The notes under the pieces were generated by a model. That model ran no database searches and had not been told where the DNA came from. It worked only from the letters and a program-made list of their open reading frames with translations. The position numbers were made by a program, and so were the translations under genes. A stretch of DNA of 64,000 nucleotides, taken from the NCBI RefSeq assembly GCF_038502225.1, contig NW_027197012.1:1-64000 (forward strand), written 5' to 3'. The stretch is from Cherax quadricarinatus (taxonomy: Eukaryota > Arthropoda > Malacostraca > Decapoda > Parastacidae). Within the stretch, counting starts at the first letter, position 1, and every line of letters starts with the position of its first letter. Of the stretch, positions 9,164 to 19,604 are shown piece after piece.

Positions 9164-9670
9164 TATGTTATAGTGTTTGCTTACGTGTCTTTCTAAACCA
9201 ACTTGTCGGTATTTATTACCAAGGTTTATACCACTCCCATGGGAGGAGGCACAAGTACCCCCTCATCTTGTGAGCTACAAACTCGGGCTCTGGCACCAAC
9301 CCTGCCCTAGAAGGGCAAGGCATGGTGTCGACCGTGCTAGCGCTGTGCTCTCCTGTGTGGAGTGTCGTGTGTTGGTGTTCATTTTCATTCATTCATGTTG
9401 ATTAGCCGGTACTCCCGGTCCAGGTCCCCTCCAGATGGCGACCCGGCAGCGGCCCCCCAGGTGGGGGGTGACGATCATCTTCTTTCCTCTTTCTTGGCCC
9501 TCTGGTTGGAGTGTGTCGTCTTCTTCCATCCCGCGCTGACCTCCCCGAAGAGAAGCGCAGTCCGTCAGAGGCAGCAGTTACAGGGTAGATTGGAGCCACA
9601 CCCCAGTTTTAGTGGACAGCAAAGTGCTGGGGAAACTTATCTTCATGGTGAATGGTCATGGACAGTCGTG
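9164..9670. other. Unassigned, possibly the 3' end of the neighbouring minus-strand element
   Basis: GC-rich in part (9420-9560). Short ORFs on both strands show no domain I recognise. It lies directly downstream (minus strand) of the broken gag-like ORF and may belong to that element. Confidence 0.35.
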
Positions 9671-11202
9671 CTAGAGGAGGGTACCGTCTTCAAGGTCCCC
9701 ATTCTGAAGCATCCTGAATTTCCTCTTTGAGGTGTACTCGACTTCCACAAGGTGTTGGGTGTTGGCAGCGAGTAGTCTGGTCATGTCTGCAGTGGTGTAT
9801 GTAACAGCTTGGTCGTAGGTATACTTGACTGTTCTGTCCTGGAGGCGCTGATGGACCTCTGAAGACAGCATTGTGTTCTTATACTGCTTGGTTGTGTAGA
9901 AGTATACACCCTTCAGATATCGGACTTGTTGTGGTGCAGCAGTGTCAGTGGCACCGTGAGGTGCATCCGCAGTTTCTTGTGTTTTTGCTTTCTTGGCTGG
10001 TGGCTGAACTGGTGAAGGCGAGATTTCCGACTGGTCAGTTGCTCTAGCAGTGGATGCAAGCGGTATGGACTCTCATTGGTGGGGTTTGCCGACGTCTCAG
10101 TGGTCTCTGATTGGTCCATCTCTGTGTCTAGTGGAGGTTGTGACAGCGGTGGAGCAGCGGTGATGCTGGCAACATTTGCAGTAGATTTTAGGATCTCAGT
10201 GGAAGGTGGTGATGCAGGGAATGTGAGGCCAGGCATATTATTTAGTTTGAAAAGTTCATTGATGGTGGTGTTGAAGGAACCAGGCTCAGCTGCATTCTGT
10301 ACATGAGCATACATAATGCAATGAAGAATCTTGGTGGAGTCGGCAGTAGGTGCTGGCAGGGAAGTGGTGGGAGCAGCTTGCGTGGCATGTAGTATCTTGG
10401 TAGTGTCTGCTTGAAGCTTGGCGATAGCAGAATATGTGGTTGCTTGTGGGTTAGGTTTCTTTTGTTGTTGTTGTTTCTTGAGTATGTCTCTTCTGGTAGG
10501 GCACCTGGCAGCAAGAGTATGGTGGTCATTCTTGCAGTTCAAGCATTTAGGTGGTGAAGCAGTAGTGCAATTCTTGAAGTCATGACCCTCACCGCCACAG
10601 GAGGAGCAAAACTTCTTGTCCTTGATAGGACAATCATTTGTGGTGTGTAAGTATGAGTAACAATTATAGCACTGTGAGATATGTTGGAATTTCAACATGG
10701 CAGCTCTGGCTGCCATGTTGACGTCACTGAAGGTGACCTTCAGCATGGATGAAGCATTGGGTATTTTAGTAATGAAGTCCACCTTGGCCCAAGGGTTCTT
10801 TGCTTCGATAGATGACTTGATTTCTTCAGTGGCCTGTACAGTGATAAGGTTGTCGAGTCGCTTGAGGAACACAGTTCTCCTGGCCCTCAGTGCTGGGGAA
10901 GTTAAGACAAGAATTCCCTGGTCTCGTAGAGAGGTAGTAGCAGTAGTGGTAAGTAGTTTCTCAGCCTCTGTGTCGTCTGTACAGACGACAACAAAGGCCT
11001 CCTTGAGCGATAAAATCGCATTACATTTGACTTGCAGCCTGCCACTAACGCGACGGGCTGGAGTTTTGAGACTCTATGACCGCGGGTTCAATCCCGGTCG
11101 GGGGTATGGTTTGCCACTAACGACAGCTTCAAGTGCTAGTTTGGACGACTCATTGGTTGTGTCACTCGCTGGTTTGATCTTTACTCTGTTAGAGTAATGC
11201 AT
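9671..11202 (-). pseudogene. Broken gag-like ORF with zinc knuckles (retrotransposon ORF1)
   Basis: The minus-strand ORF starts with ATG at 11202. Three cysteine motifs lie together: CYNCYSYLHTTNDC and CSSCGGEGHDFKNC (both CX2CX4HX4C), then CLNCKNDHHTLAARC. They bind nucleic acid in gag or LINE ORF1 proteins. Upstream is a probable RNA-binding region with AFVVVCTDD and LVLTSPALRARR; downstream is a Pro/Thr/Ser-rich stretch. Two lesions are visible. A family-B SINE (11051-11112) brings an in-frame TAG. Near 10070 the frame changes: the first frame ends at 9913 while another stays open with YLKGVYFYTTKQYK to a stop at 9671. No RT of the same element is seen, and the 5' end stops 18 bp from the Gmr1-like LTR. 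Confidence 0.72.
11051..11112 (-). mobile_element. Family-B SINE insertion with 10-bp target duplication
   Basis: A 62-bp tRNA-like segment with GGGATTGAACCCGCGG is flanked by perfect direct repeats GCCACTAACG at 11041-11050 and 11113-11122. The insertion plus duplication is 72 bp (24 codons), so the gag-like frame is kept on both sides but gains an in-frame TAG. This is the clearest evidence in the window that family B transposes. Confidence 0.88.
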
Positions 11203-11219
11203 CGTGAGTAAGCAGTGCT

Positions 11220-11565
11220 AACCAGGTTGCTAAGAGTTGATGATGGGGCCCCATCGTTCAACTAGTGACCAGGTTCTAGCCAATAAGAAGGTGGGATTGA
11301 CAATCGCAGAGGTTATGTGGATACCGCTCTCCTGTCTGCCCTTGTCATTCCCATTCTAGAGCTGGTTGAAGCACGGTCTGCTATCTTGTGGCTTCTATTT
11401 CTGCCTTGCTTACCGTGGAGTGCACTATATTTATCACTGTACATAGTGTACATATTGCTGTTCTAAATTGGTGAAGGATAATATAAGTCTAAACTTTTTC
11501 TACTGTGTTTATTTGCTCCCATTACACCTGGGATAACAGGCCATTTGAAATCCTAGGTTGTAATA
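11220..11565 (+). repeat. 5' LTR of the Gmr1-like element
   Basis: About 346 bp, repeated at 16881-17225 with only two substitutions and one 1-bp length difference that I can see. It begins AACCAGGTTGCTAAGAG and ends near CCTAGGTTGTAATA. It does not show clean TG...CA ends, so the exact borders are uncertain by a few bases. A TATATTTA stretch near 11428 is a possible TATA box. Confidence 0.88.
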
Positions 11566-11886
11566 TGGGTAGCCTGTCCGAGAGCTGGACTTAGAGAAAC
11601 GGTTGAGCTTAGGGTGAAGCTTGTAGCAGGAACATTGTGTAGCTTGCTGTTTCGCTTCGCTTTACAAATTTTGCGTGTCAGTTGCTTATGATCAGCCTTG
11701 CTATTGTGTGATCGTTCAACAGCTCGCTACTAGCTTGTTCAGTGTGCTCGCTTCGCTACGGTCAATCTTGTGTGCAGTCGGCTTTGCTTGTATGCGTATT
11801 CTGCAATCGTACTGTGCATAGCTAAGCGTGTTCTGCAAATTAACGTGTTACGTTGGGGTATTCGTACTGTGCATAGCGAATAACTT
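11566..11886 (+). promoter_or_regulatory. Leader between 5' LTR and gag-pol, with candidate primer-binding site
   Basis: TGGGTAGCCTGTCCGAGAG begins right after the LTR. A TGG start is what a primer-binding site complementary to a tRNA CCA end would show, but I cannot name the tRNA. The rest is about 320 bp of untranslated leader with short GTGT/GCTTCGCT-rich repeats. Confidence 0.45.
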
Positions 11887-14800
11887 ATGCCACCTAGACG
11901 AGTCAGACGCCTGGTGTCGGCATATACTTTGCATAACCTACCTAAATTGTCCCTACAGCGTTGTTGGCAAATTGCTCGTTCCATTGGCATTCCCTATAAA
12001 CGCACTCTCACAGCTGCGCAACTGCGTTCACTTATTGCTGACATACTTATTGAAGAAGAGATGGCACATCAAACTCCTCCCTCTACGGGAGCTAGGGAAA
12101 AAACTACTATGTTCTCGCATGAGGAAGATGATACACCTACGGAGCAAAATGGTCAGTATAGTGCAGCTGGGTTGTCTCAGGGTGAATCAGCGTCGTTGGC
12201 ACTTGAGCTGGCAAAAATCAATCTTGAGCAAACTAGGGAACAGAGAGCATTCGCAAGGGAAGAATTTGATAGGGAAAGAGAAAGGAGGCAGTTTTCGCAT
12301 TCTGTAAACGATTTCAGTTTACAAAAAGCAGTACAGCTTGTTCCCCGCTTCAATGAGGCCGAACCAGAGCAATTTTTCGAAAGCTTCGAAAATCAGGCTC
12401 GAGCCTTGAGGTGGCCGGAACAGCACTGGGCAGCGTTGGTTCATACAGCATTATTGGGTAAGGCACAGGAATTTACGTCGGTATTAACTGACGCTGAATT
12501 CTCTGATTATCAAGTAGTGAAGACCACAGTGTTGGGAGCATATACATGTATCCCAGCTAAATATCGTAAGACCTTCAAATTGAACAGGCGGCAGCTTGGT
12601 CAATCCCTGGTGGACTTTGTGAGACAGCAAACCAAAGCTTTTACCAGCTGGTATAAAGCGAGTGGTGTCTCTAACTTTGAGGAGCTGGTGCAGCTTATTC
12701 TGATTGATAACCTGCTGGAGTCTGTGGGACCAGAGGTTCGTGTCTTTCTGCAGGATCGTGACTTAACCACTGCATTGGAGGCGGCCAGGTTGGCTGATAC
12801 CTTCGAAACGAACCGCTCCTTGTCCGAGCGGTCCCGTCTCTCTTTTCAACAGTCTGGCGTGAGCAGAGATCGACAACATTGGAGAATGAAGTGCCAGCCG
12901 GAGGGAGAGCGTCTACGTCATCCAACCAAGTCACCTGGTGAGCCACGCTTCTCAACATATGGTCCCCCTGCGGAGAGGCAAACTACTTATGGAGCATCTC
13001 GACAACAATATCCAGAGAGGCACCAGCCAGAACGACACCACTTGCAACGTCATCAGGGAGTAAAGGGCAAGCCTGTCGTCTGCTTCAGGTGCAATAAAGT
13101 AGGTCACATCAGTTCCAACTGCCCCCAAAAACCTCAACCCATCGGGAAAATCTCTAATATCCCTAGTAACATGTCCCCTAGAGAAGTAGAAAAAGGTATG
13201 GCCCCTTATTATTGCGAAAGTCTTATTTCCCTTCAGGAAAACTCAGAACCAACTAAAGTAAATACCTTTAGAGATACTGGAGCATATTGCTCACTTGTCA
13301 GAGAAGGAATATTACCCCTTTCAGAGAATACTTCCTTGAATTCCTCAGTTTTATTGGAAGCCTATGGAGGAGCTATATATTCAGTTCCTTTGCATAAAAT
13401 TTATGTACAGTGCAAATATTACACTGGGTACTTGACTGTAGGTATCTCAAAAGGATTTCCCATGAAAAATGCCATGTTATTACTGGGTAATAACATTACT
13501 ACTGTTACTTCGTGTCCTGAACCTATAATGATTAATGCTTCTCCAGTGTTGGCCATAACTCGGGCAACATCCCAAGGGTTGTCTGGGGAGAATGTTGACC
13601 TATCCTTGGACGACTCCGATCTCGGAATAGCCACGTTGTTTTATGAGACACACCGGCCGGAGTCTCGTAAATCAAGTGAACAGACCCCGATCAAGCCTTC
13701 CTATTCCCAGGTTGCAGGATTGCCAGATGTCTCTGTTTCCATGCCCGAGGGACTGTCCTTCCGGGAGGAACAACGAAAGGACCCTTCTTTAAAATTCGCT
13801 TTTGAGGCAGCCATGGGTAAATCCTCTTTGGGTCATCCAGTCAAGTATGAAGTTAAAAATGATTATTTGGTATGCACTGAGACTGGTAAGGAGATAGAGG
13901 GCCGGCAATTATACGACAGGTTAGTGGTTCCAACCAAGTATAGACCTCAGATATTAAATATAGCTCATAATACGTCATCAGGAGGTCACTTAGGAATTAC
14001 AAAAACCTTGTATAGAATCACAAAAGAATTTTATTGGCCAAAATTAAAGAAAGATGTGAAGAATCATATTAGGTGTTGCCGAGAATGTCAGCAAGTTGGA
14101 AAACCTGGACATTCCATTAAACCTGCACCTCTCCAACCCATACCTGCTGATGGAGAACCTTTTGCAGATTTAATTATAGATTGTGTAGGTCCACTACCTA
14201 AGTCAAAGTCTGGAAATCAGTATTTATTTACAATTATGGATAAAGTAACCAGATATCCTGAAGCGATCCCAATGCGTAGTATCAATACTAAAGCTATTCT
14301 CAAAGCTTTAACAAAATTCATTTCTTGTTTTGGCATTCCTAAAACTATACAAAGTGATCAAGGTACTAACTTCACTGCCAAAGCATTTAGGGAAGTATTA
14401 ACTAGGTTAGGGATAATTCACAACTTATCCACTGCCTATCACCCTCAGTCCCAAGGCGCCTTGGAAAGATTCCACCAAACATTAAAAACAATGATGAGAA
14501 GTTTTTGCATGCACTTTCCGACAGATTGGGATGAATCTCTACCTTTGTTGCTGTTCTCAGTACGAGAGACGGTGCAAGAGTCTACAGGGTATAGTCCGTT
14601 TGAGCTGATCTTTGGGCACAATGTACGAGGTCCTCTTCGGGTGCTCAAAGAAGGATGGATGGGAGAAGACGTAAGCTCAGCACTCTACAACCCGTCTTCA
14701 AGGTTGCAGGTGGCACGTGAGTTAGCCACGGCTAACCTAAAGATAGCTCAAAGTAAGATGAAACAGAGGTATGACAAAAGTGCACAATTCCGCTCCTTCC

Positions 14801-16485
14801 ATCCAGGAGACAAGGTGTTGGTGCAGGAACCTATACCTGGCCACACCTTGAAAGCTAGATTTACGGGACCTATGCAGATAGTAAGTAGATTATCTGATTT
14901 AAATTATGTGGTAGCTCCCATTGATAAGACCTCAAAAACAAAAACTTACCACATTAATCAAATCAAGGCCTTTCATACACCAGATAAAGTCCCAGTAATG
15001 ACTCTGTCCTCTACCTCTGAGGACGACTCTGACTCTTTGCACTCTATCTCTGAAATTAATACTAAACTTTCAAATTCTGTCCTCCTCAAGGATCCTAGCC
15101 CGTTAATGGATGGATTATCTGAAATACAAGCAACCAATTTAACTGAGCTTCTACAGTCATATCCTAATATTTTTTCGGATGTGCCGAAAAAATGTACGTT
15201 AGGTTACCATGATGTAGATGTGGGAAAATCTAAACCAATTAAACTCTCCCCCTACAGAGCTAATCCTGAAAAGCAAAGGCTACTTCAGCAGGAAGTAGAC
15301 TTCTTGTTAGAACATGGTTTAGTGGAGGAGTCATCTAGTCCATGGGCTTCACCGTGCATCCTAGTAAAAAAGGCTGATGGAGGGTTTCGTATGTGCACAG
15401 ACTACCGTAAAGTGAACGAGGTCACAATTACAGATGCTTACCCTCTTCCTCGTCTGGATGACGTAATTGACTTTGTGGGTAAGGCTACTTTTGTGTCCAA
15501 ATTAGATCTCCTTAAAGGTTACTATCAGGTACCTTTGACAGATAAGGCGAAGGAAATCTCTGCCTTCGTAATTCCAGGAGGTCATTATCAGTATACAGTT
15601 ACCCCCTTCGGAATGAAAAATTCCCCCTCTTCATTCCAGAAACTCATCCATCAGGCTATTAAAGGACTTGAAGGCACGGCAGCATACCTAGATGATATTG
15701 TTGTGGTGTCTGATACTTGGGATCAACACCTACTTAGACTTAAAGCTCTGTTTGAGACCTTTAAGAATTCCCAATTAACAGTTAATTTATCTAAATCTTC
15801 CTTTGGCCAGGCCACTATCACTTTTCTAGGCCATGAAGTAGGTAGTGGTAATGTTGCACCTAAACTTGCTAAAGTTCTTTCGATTAAAGATTATCCAGTT
15901 CCTCATGATAGGAAATCTCTTCAACGTTTCCTAGGCATGATAGGATTTTACAGAAGATTCTGTAAGAATTTCTCAGATATTGTAGCCCCTCTTACCTCTC
16001 TTACCAGTCATAAAGTTCCCTTTAATTGGACGTCAGATTGTAACACTGCTTTTAATAAAGCAAAAAGATTATTGTGCTCTGCACCCATTCTCCTGTCTCC
16101 AGACTTCTCCAAACCTTTTTCATTACAGGTTGATGCTTGTGAGTCTGGGGTTGGGGCGGTACTATTACAAATCGGGAACAAGGAGCTGCAGCCAATCGCA
16201 TACTTTTCAGCTAAGTTCCAGCCACATCAGAGAGCTTACTCTACCATTGAAAAAGAAGCCCTCGCGCTGGTAATGGCTTTGGAGCATTTCGATGTTTATG
16301 TGGGCCAGACATCGCAGGTGGTCACAGTCTACAGTGATCACAACCCGTTAGTCTATCTCCAAGCCATGAAGAATCACAACACAAGGCTTATGCGTTGGAC
16401 GCTCAGGCTGCAGCCCTACAATATCAAAATTAATTATATTGCCGGCAAAGAAAATGTGTTGGCAGACTCTTTGTCAAGAGTCTAG
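11887..16485 (+). CDS. Gag-pol polyprotein, order gag-PR-IN-RT-RNaseH (Gmr1-like)
   Basis: A single 1532-residue ORF from ATG at 11887. Residues about 1-60 are basic and resemble a SAP-like helix pair; about 100-140 is a charged coiled coil; the CCHC knuckle CFRCNKVGHISSNC is at 399. A DTG protease motif lies at 463-465. The integrase zinc finger (GGHLGITK near 700, CCREC near 729) precedes a DD35E core with D765, D824 and E860 (IIDCVGPL, SDQGTNF, GALERFHQ), spaced 58 and 35. A GPY/F-like module follows (KARFTGPMQIV). RT covers about 1110-1330 with YLDDIVV at about 1266. RNase H has LQVDACES near 1414, KEALALVMALE near 1455 and YSDHNPLVYL near 1482. It would make capsid, cleave the polyprotein, copy RNA and integrate DNA. 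All key residues I can check are present, and there is no gag/pol stop or frameshift. Confidence 0.92.
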   Translation: MPPRRVRRLVSAYTLHNLPKLSLQRCWQIARSIGIPYKRTLTAAQLRSLIADILIEEEMAHQTPPSTGAREKTTMFSHEEDDTPTEQNGQYSAAGLSQGESASLALELAKINLEQTREQRAFAREEFDRERERRQFSHSVNDFSLQKAVQLVPRFNEAEPEQFFESFENQARALRWPEQHWAALVHTALLGKAQEFTSVLTDAEFSDYQVVKTTVLGAYTCIPAKYRKTFKLNRRQLGQSLVDFVRQQTKAFTSWYKASGVSNFEELVQLILIDNLLESVGPEVRVFLQDRDLTTALEAARLADTFETNRSLSERSRLSFQQSGVSRDRQHWRMKCQPEGERLRHPTKSPGEPRFSTYGPPAERQTTYGASRQQYPERHQPERHHLQRHQGVKGKPVVCFRCNKVGHISSNCPQKPQPIGKISNIPSNMSPREVEKGMAPYYCESLISLQENSEPTKVNTFRDTGAYCSLVREGILPLSENTSLNSSVLLEAYGGAIYSVPLHKIYVQCKYYTGYLTVGISKGFPMKNAMLLLGNNITTVTSCPEPIMINASPVLAITRATSQGLSGENVDLSLDDSDLGIATLFYETHRPESRKSSEQTPIKPSYSQVAGLPDVSVSMPEGLSFREEQRKDPSLKFAFEAAMGKSSLGHPVKYEVKNDYLVCTETGKEIEGRQLYDRLVVPTKYRPQILNIAHNTSSGGHLGITKTLYRITKEFYWPKLKKDVKNHIRCCRECQQVGKPGHSIKPAPLQPIPADGEPFADLIIDCVGPLPKSKSGNQYLFTIMDKVTRYPEAIPMRSINTKAILKALTKFISCFGIPKTIQSDQGTNFTAKAFREVLTRLGIIHNLSTAYHPQSQGALERFHQTLKTMMRSFCMHFPTDWDESLPLLLFSVRETVQESTGYSPFELIFGHNVRGPLRVLKEGWMGEDVSSALYNPSSRLQVARELATANLKIAQSKMKQRYDKSAQFRSFHPGDKVLVQEPIPGHTLKARFTGPMQIVSRLSDLNYVVAPIDKTSKTKTYHINQIKAFHTPDKVPVMTLSSTSEDDSDSLHSISEINTKLSNSVLLKDPSPLMDGLSEIQATNLTELLQSYPNIFSDVPKKCTLGYHDVDVGKSKPIKLSPYRANPEKQRLLQQEVDFLLEHGLVEESSSPWASPCILVKKADGGFRMCTDYRKVNEVTITDAYPLPRLDDVIDFVGKATFVSKLDLLKGYYQVPLTDKAKEISAFVIPGGHYQYTVTPFGMKNSPSSFQKLIHQAIKGLEGTAAYLDDIVVVSDTWDQHLLRLKALFETFKNSQLTVNLSKSSFGQATITFLGHEVGSGNVAPKLAKVLSIKDYPVPHDRKSLQRFLGMIGFYRRFCKNFSDIVAPLTSLTSHKVPFNWTSDCNTAFNKAKRLLCSAPILLSPDFSKPFSLQVDACESGVGAVLLQIGNKELQPIAYFSAKFQPHQRAYSTIEKEALALVMALEHFDVYVGQTSQVVTVYSDHNPLVYLQAMKNHNTRLMRWTLRLQPYNIKINYIAGKENVLADSLSRV

Positions 16486-16880
16486 TTTAATATTTTATTT
16501 AGGTTAGGATGTATTTGTGGTAACCCCCCTTTCAAGCTCTTTTTTTTATCCCCTGATGTGGGGGTTTTTTTTTAGTGAGGGGATACGGGCTACCGTCCGC
16601 TTGTATCTTGGACCTATGTTGGCCTATCTGACTGCTGTCTCACTCTGAGTTTAGGGTTTGGCTTTTGGTCACTAGGAAAGCTGAGCTCTATCTAAGAGTT
16701 GGATGGTGGAGAGGATAGGCGGTCCCATTATTTTGTGCCATGGCGGCACGGTTACCACTGGGAGGTGGCAGCCTAATCCTGAGCCTTCTCGGGGGTGGGG
16801 GTGTGGCATGCAAAGAGTACGTAACCTTTATTCGGCGCATGGACACACCCTCATTTACAGGCTATCTCCCCCAACCAGCG
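16486..16880 (+). other. 3' untranslated region of the Gmr1-like element
   Basis: No ORF of note. It contains a poly-T/poly-G mix near 16540-16580 and a G-rich run (CGGGGGTGGGGGTGTGG, about 16790) that could serve as the polypurine tract, but this run lies about 75 bp before the LTR rather than touching it. Confidence 0.6.
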
Positions 16881-17225
16881 AACCAGGTTGCTAAGAGTTG
16901 ATGATGGGGCCCCATCGTTCAACTAGTGACCAGGTTCTAGCCAATAAGAAGGTGGGATTGACAATCGCAGAGGTTATGTGGATACCGCTCTCCTGTCTGC
17001 CCTTGTCATTCCCACTCTAGAGCTGGTTGAAGCACGGTCTGCTATCTTGTGGCTTCTATTTCTGCCTTGCTTACCGTGGAGTGCACTATATTTATCACTG
17101 TACATAGTGTACATATTGCTGTTATAATTGGTGAAGGATAATATAAGTCTAAACTTTTTCTACTGTGTTTATTTGCTCCCATTACACCTGGGATAACAGG
17201 CCATTTGAAATCCTAGGTTGTAATA
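16881..17225 (+). repeat. 3' LTR of the Gmr1-like element
   Basis: A near-identical copy of 11220-11565 (differences: ATTCTAG/ACTCTAG and TTCTAAATT/TTATAATT). It is followed without an evident gap by the 23-bp satellite. Confidence 0.88.
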
Positions 17226-17227
17226 TA

Positions 17228-18884
17228 TGTACATTGATATCCTCCTCAAAAGTACATTGATATCCTCCTCAAAAGTTCATTGATATCCTCCTCAAAAGTA
17301 CATTGATATCCTCCTCAAAAGTACATTGATATCCTCCTCAAAAGTACATTGATATCCTCCTCAAAAGTACATTGACATCCTCCTCAAAAGTACATTGATA
17401 TCCTCCTCAAAAGTACATTGATATCCTCCTCAAAAGTTCATTGATATCCTCCTCAAAAGTACATTGATATCCTCCTCAAAAGTACATTGATATCCTCCTC
17501 AAAAGTACATTGATATCCTCCTCAAAAGTTCATTGATATCCTCCTCAAAAGTACATTGATATCCTCCTCAAAAGTACATTGATATCCTCCTCAAAAGTAC
17601 ATTGATATCCTCCTCAAAAGTACATTGATATCCTCCTCAAAAGTACATTGATATCCTCCTCAAAAGTTCATTGATATCCTCCTCAAAAGTACATTGATAT
17701 CCTCCTCAAAAGTACATTGATATCCTCCTCAAAAGTACATTGATATCCTCCTCAAAAGTACATTGATATCCTCCTCAAAAGTACATTGATATCCTCCTCA
17801 AAAGTTCATTGATATCCTCCTCAAAAGTTCATTGATATCCTCCTCAAAAGTTCATTGATATCCTCCTCAAAAGTTCATTGATATCCTCCTCAAAAGTACA
17901 TTGATATCCTCCTCAAACGTTCATTGATATCCTCCTCAAAAGTTCATTGATATCCTCCTCAAAAGTTCATTGATATCCTCCTCAAAAGTACATTGATATC
18001 CTCCTCAAAAGTTCATTGATATCCTCCTCAAAAGTTCATTGATATCCTCCTCAAAAGTTCATTGATATCCTCCTCAAAAGTTCATTGATATCCTCCTCAA
18101 AAGTACATTGATATCCTCCTCAAAAGTTCATTGATATCCTCCTCAAAAGTTCATTGATATCCTCCTCAAAAGTACATTGATATCCTCCTCAAAAGTACAT
18201 TGATATCCTCCTCAAAAGTTCATTGATATCCTCCTCAAAAGTACATTGATATCCTCCTCAAAAGTTCATTGATATCCTCCTCAAAAGTTCATTGATATCC
18301 TCCTCAAAAGTTCATTGATATCCTCCTCAAAAGTACATTGATATCCTCCTCAAAAGTACATTGATATCCTCCTCAAAAGTACATTGATATCCTCCTCAAA
18401 AGTTCATTGATATCCTCCTCAAAAGTACATTGATATCCTCCTCAAAAGTTCATTGATATCCTCCTCAAAAGTACATTGATATCCTCCTCAAAAGTACATT
18501 GATATCCTCCTCAAAAGTTCATTGATATCCTCCTCAAAAGTTCATTGATATCCTCCTCAAAAGTACATTGATATCCTCCTCAAAAGTACATTGATATCCT
18601 CCTCAAAAGTTCATTGATATCCTCCTCAAAAGTACATTGATATCCTCCTCAAAAGTTCATTGATATCCTCCTCAAAAGTACATTGATATCCTCCTCAATA
18701 GTTCATTGATATCCTCCTCAAAAGTTCATTGATATCCTCCTCAAAAGTACATTGATATCCTCCTCAAAAGTACATTGATATCCTCCTCAAAAGTACATTG
18801 ATAGCCTCCTCAAAAGTTCATTGATATCCTCCTCAAAAGTTCATTGATATCCTCCTCAAAAGTACATTGATATCCTCCTCAATA
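17228..18884 (+). repeat. 23-bp satellite, about 72 copies in two variants
   Basis: Each unit contains CATTGATATCCTCCTCAAAA preceded by GTA or GTT. Apart from this A/T choice the units are almost identical, with single changes (gacatc, atagcc, aacgtt, caatag). Each unit keeps a GATATC palindrome. The A and T forms are interspersed in a non-periodic pattern, giving a two-letter record of duplication history. Confidence 0.96.
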
Positions 18885-19310
<426 letters not shown>

Positions 19311-19321
19311 TTGATGTCATA

Positions 19322-19604
19322 AGATAAGATTTTGTTCGGATTTTTAATCCTGGAGGGTTAGCCACCCAGGATAACCCAAGAAAGTCAGTGCGTCATCGAG
19401 GGACTGTCTTATTTCCATTGGGGTCCTTAATCTTATCCCCCAGGATGCGACCCACACCAGTTGACTAACACCCAGGTACCTATTTGCTAGGTGAACAGGA
19501 CAACAGGTGTAAGGAAACGCGTCGAAATGTTTCCACCCCCACAGGAATCGAACCTGGACCCTCACCGTGTAAAGCGAGAGCTCTGCCACCAGGCCACGGG
19601 CCAC
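19322..19604 (-). mobile_element. tRNA-derived SINE (family A), full-length
   Basis: On the minus strand the tRNA-like head has a B box (GGTTCGATTCC as its complement in AGGAATCGAACCTGG), followed by a body with GTGTTAGTCAACTGG-like sequence, CATCCTGGGGGATAAGATT, CCCCAATGGAAATAAGACAG, and an end near CCAAACGAAATC. It closely matches 61178-61462. Confidence 0.85.

Larger units (their letters stand above)
11220..17225 (+). mobile_element. Complete Ty3/gypsy-type LTR retrotransposon with Gmr1-like (copia-style) domain order
   Basis: A 6.0-kb element: LTR, leader, one intact 1532-codon gag-pol ORF, about 395 bp of 3' untranslated DNA, LTR. The LTRs differ at about three positions, so the insertion looks young. 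Integrase lies before reverse transcriptase, as in Ty1/copia, although the RT, RNase H and GPY-like integrase end are Ty3/gypsy in character. This combination is known for Gmr1-type elements. No envelope ORF is present. No target duplication is evident: the left flank is the broken gag-like ORF and the right flank goes straight into the 23-bp satellite. The borders may therefore have been rearranged. Confidence 0.85.

Noticed and set aside
11220..17225. Endogenous retrovirus with envelope
   Set aside because: No ORF of meaningful length follows RNase H; the 395 bp before the 3' LTR cannot encode an envelope.
17228..18884. Centromeric satellite
   Set aside because: The array is only 1.7 kb and nothing in the window indicates centromere position; the unit is far shorter than typical centromeric monomers. 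Not excluded, only unsupported.
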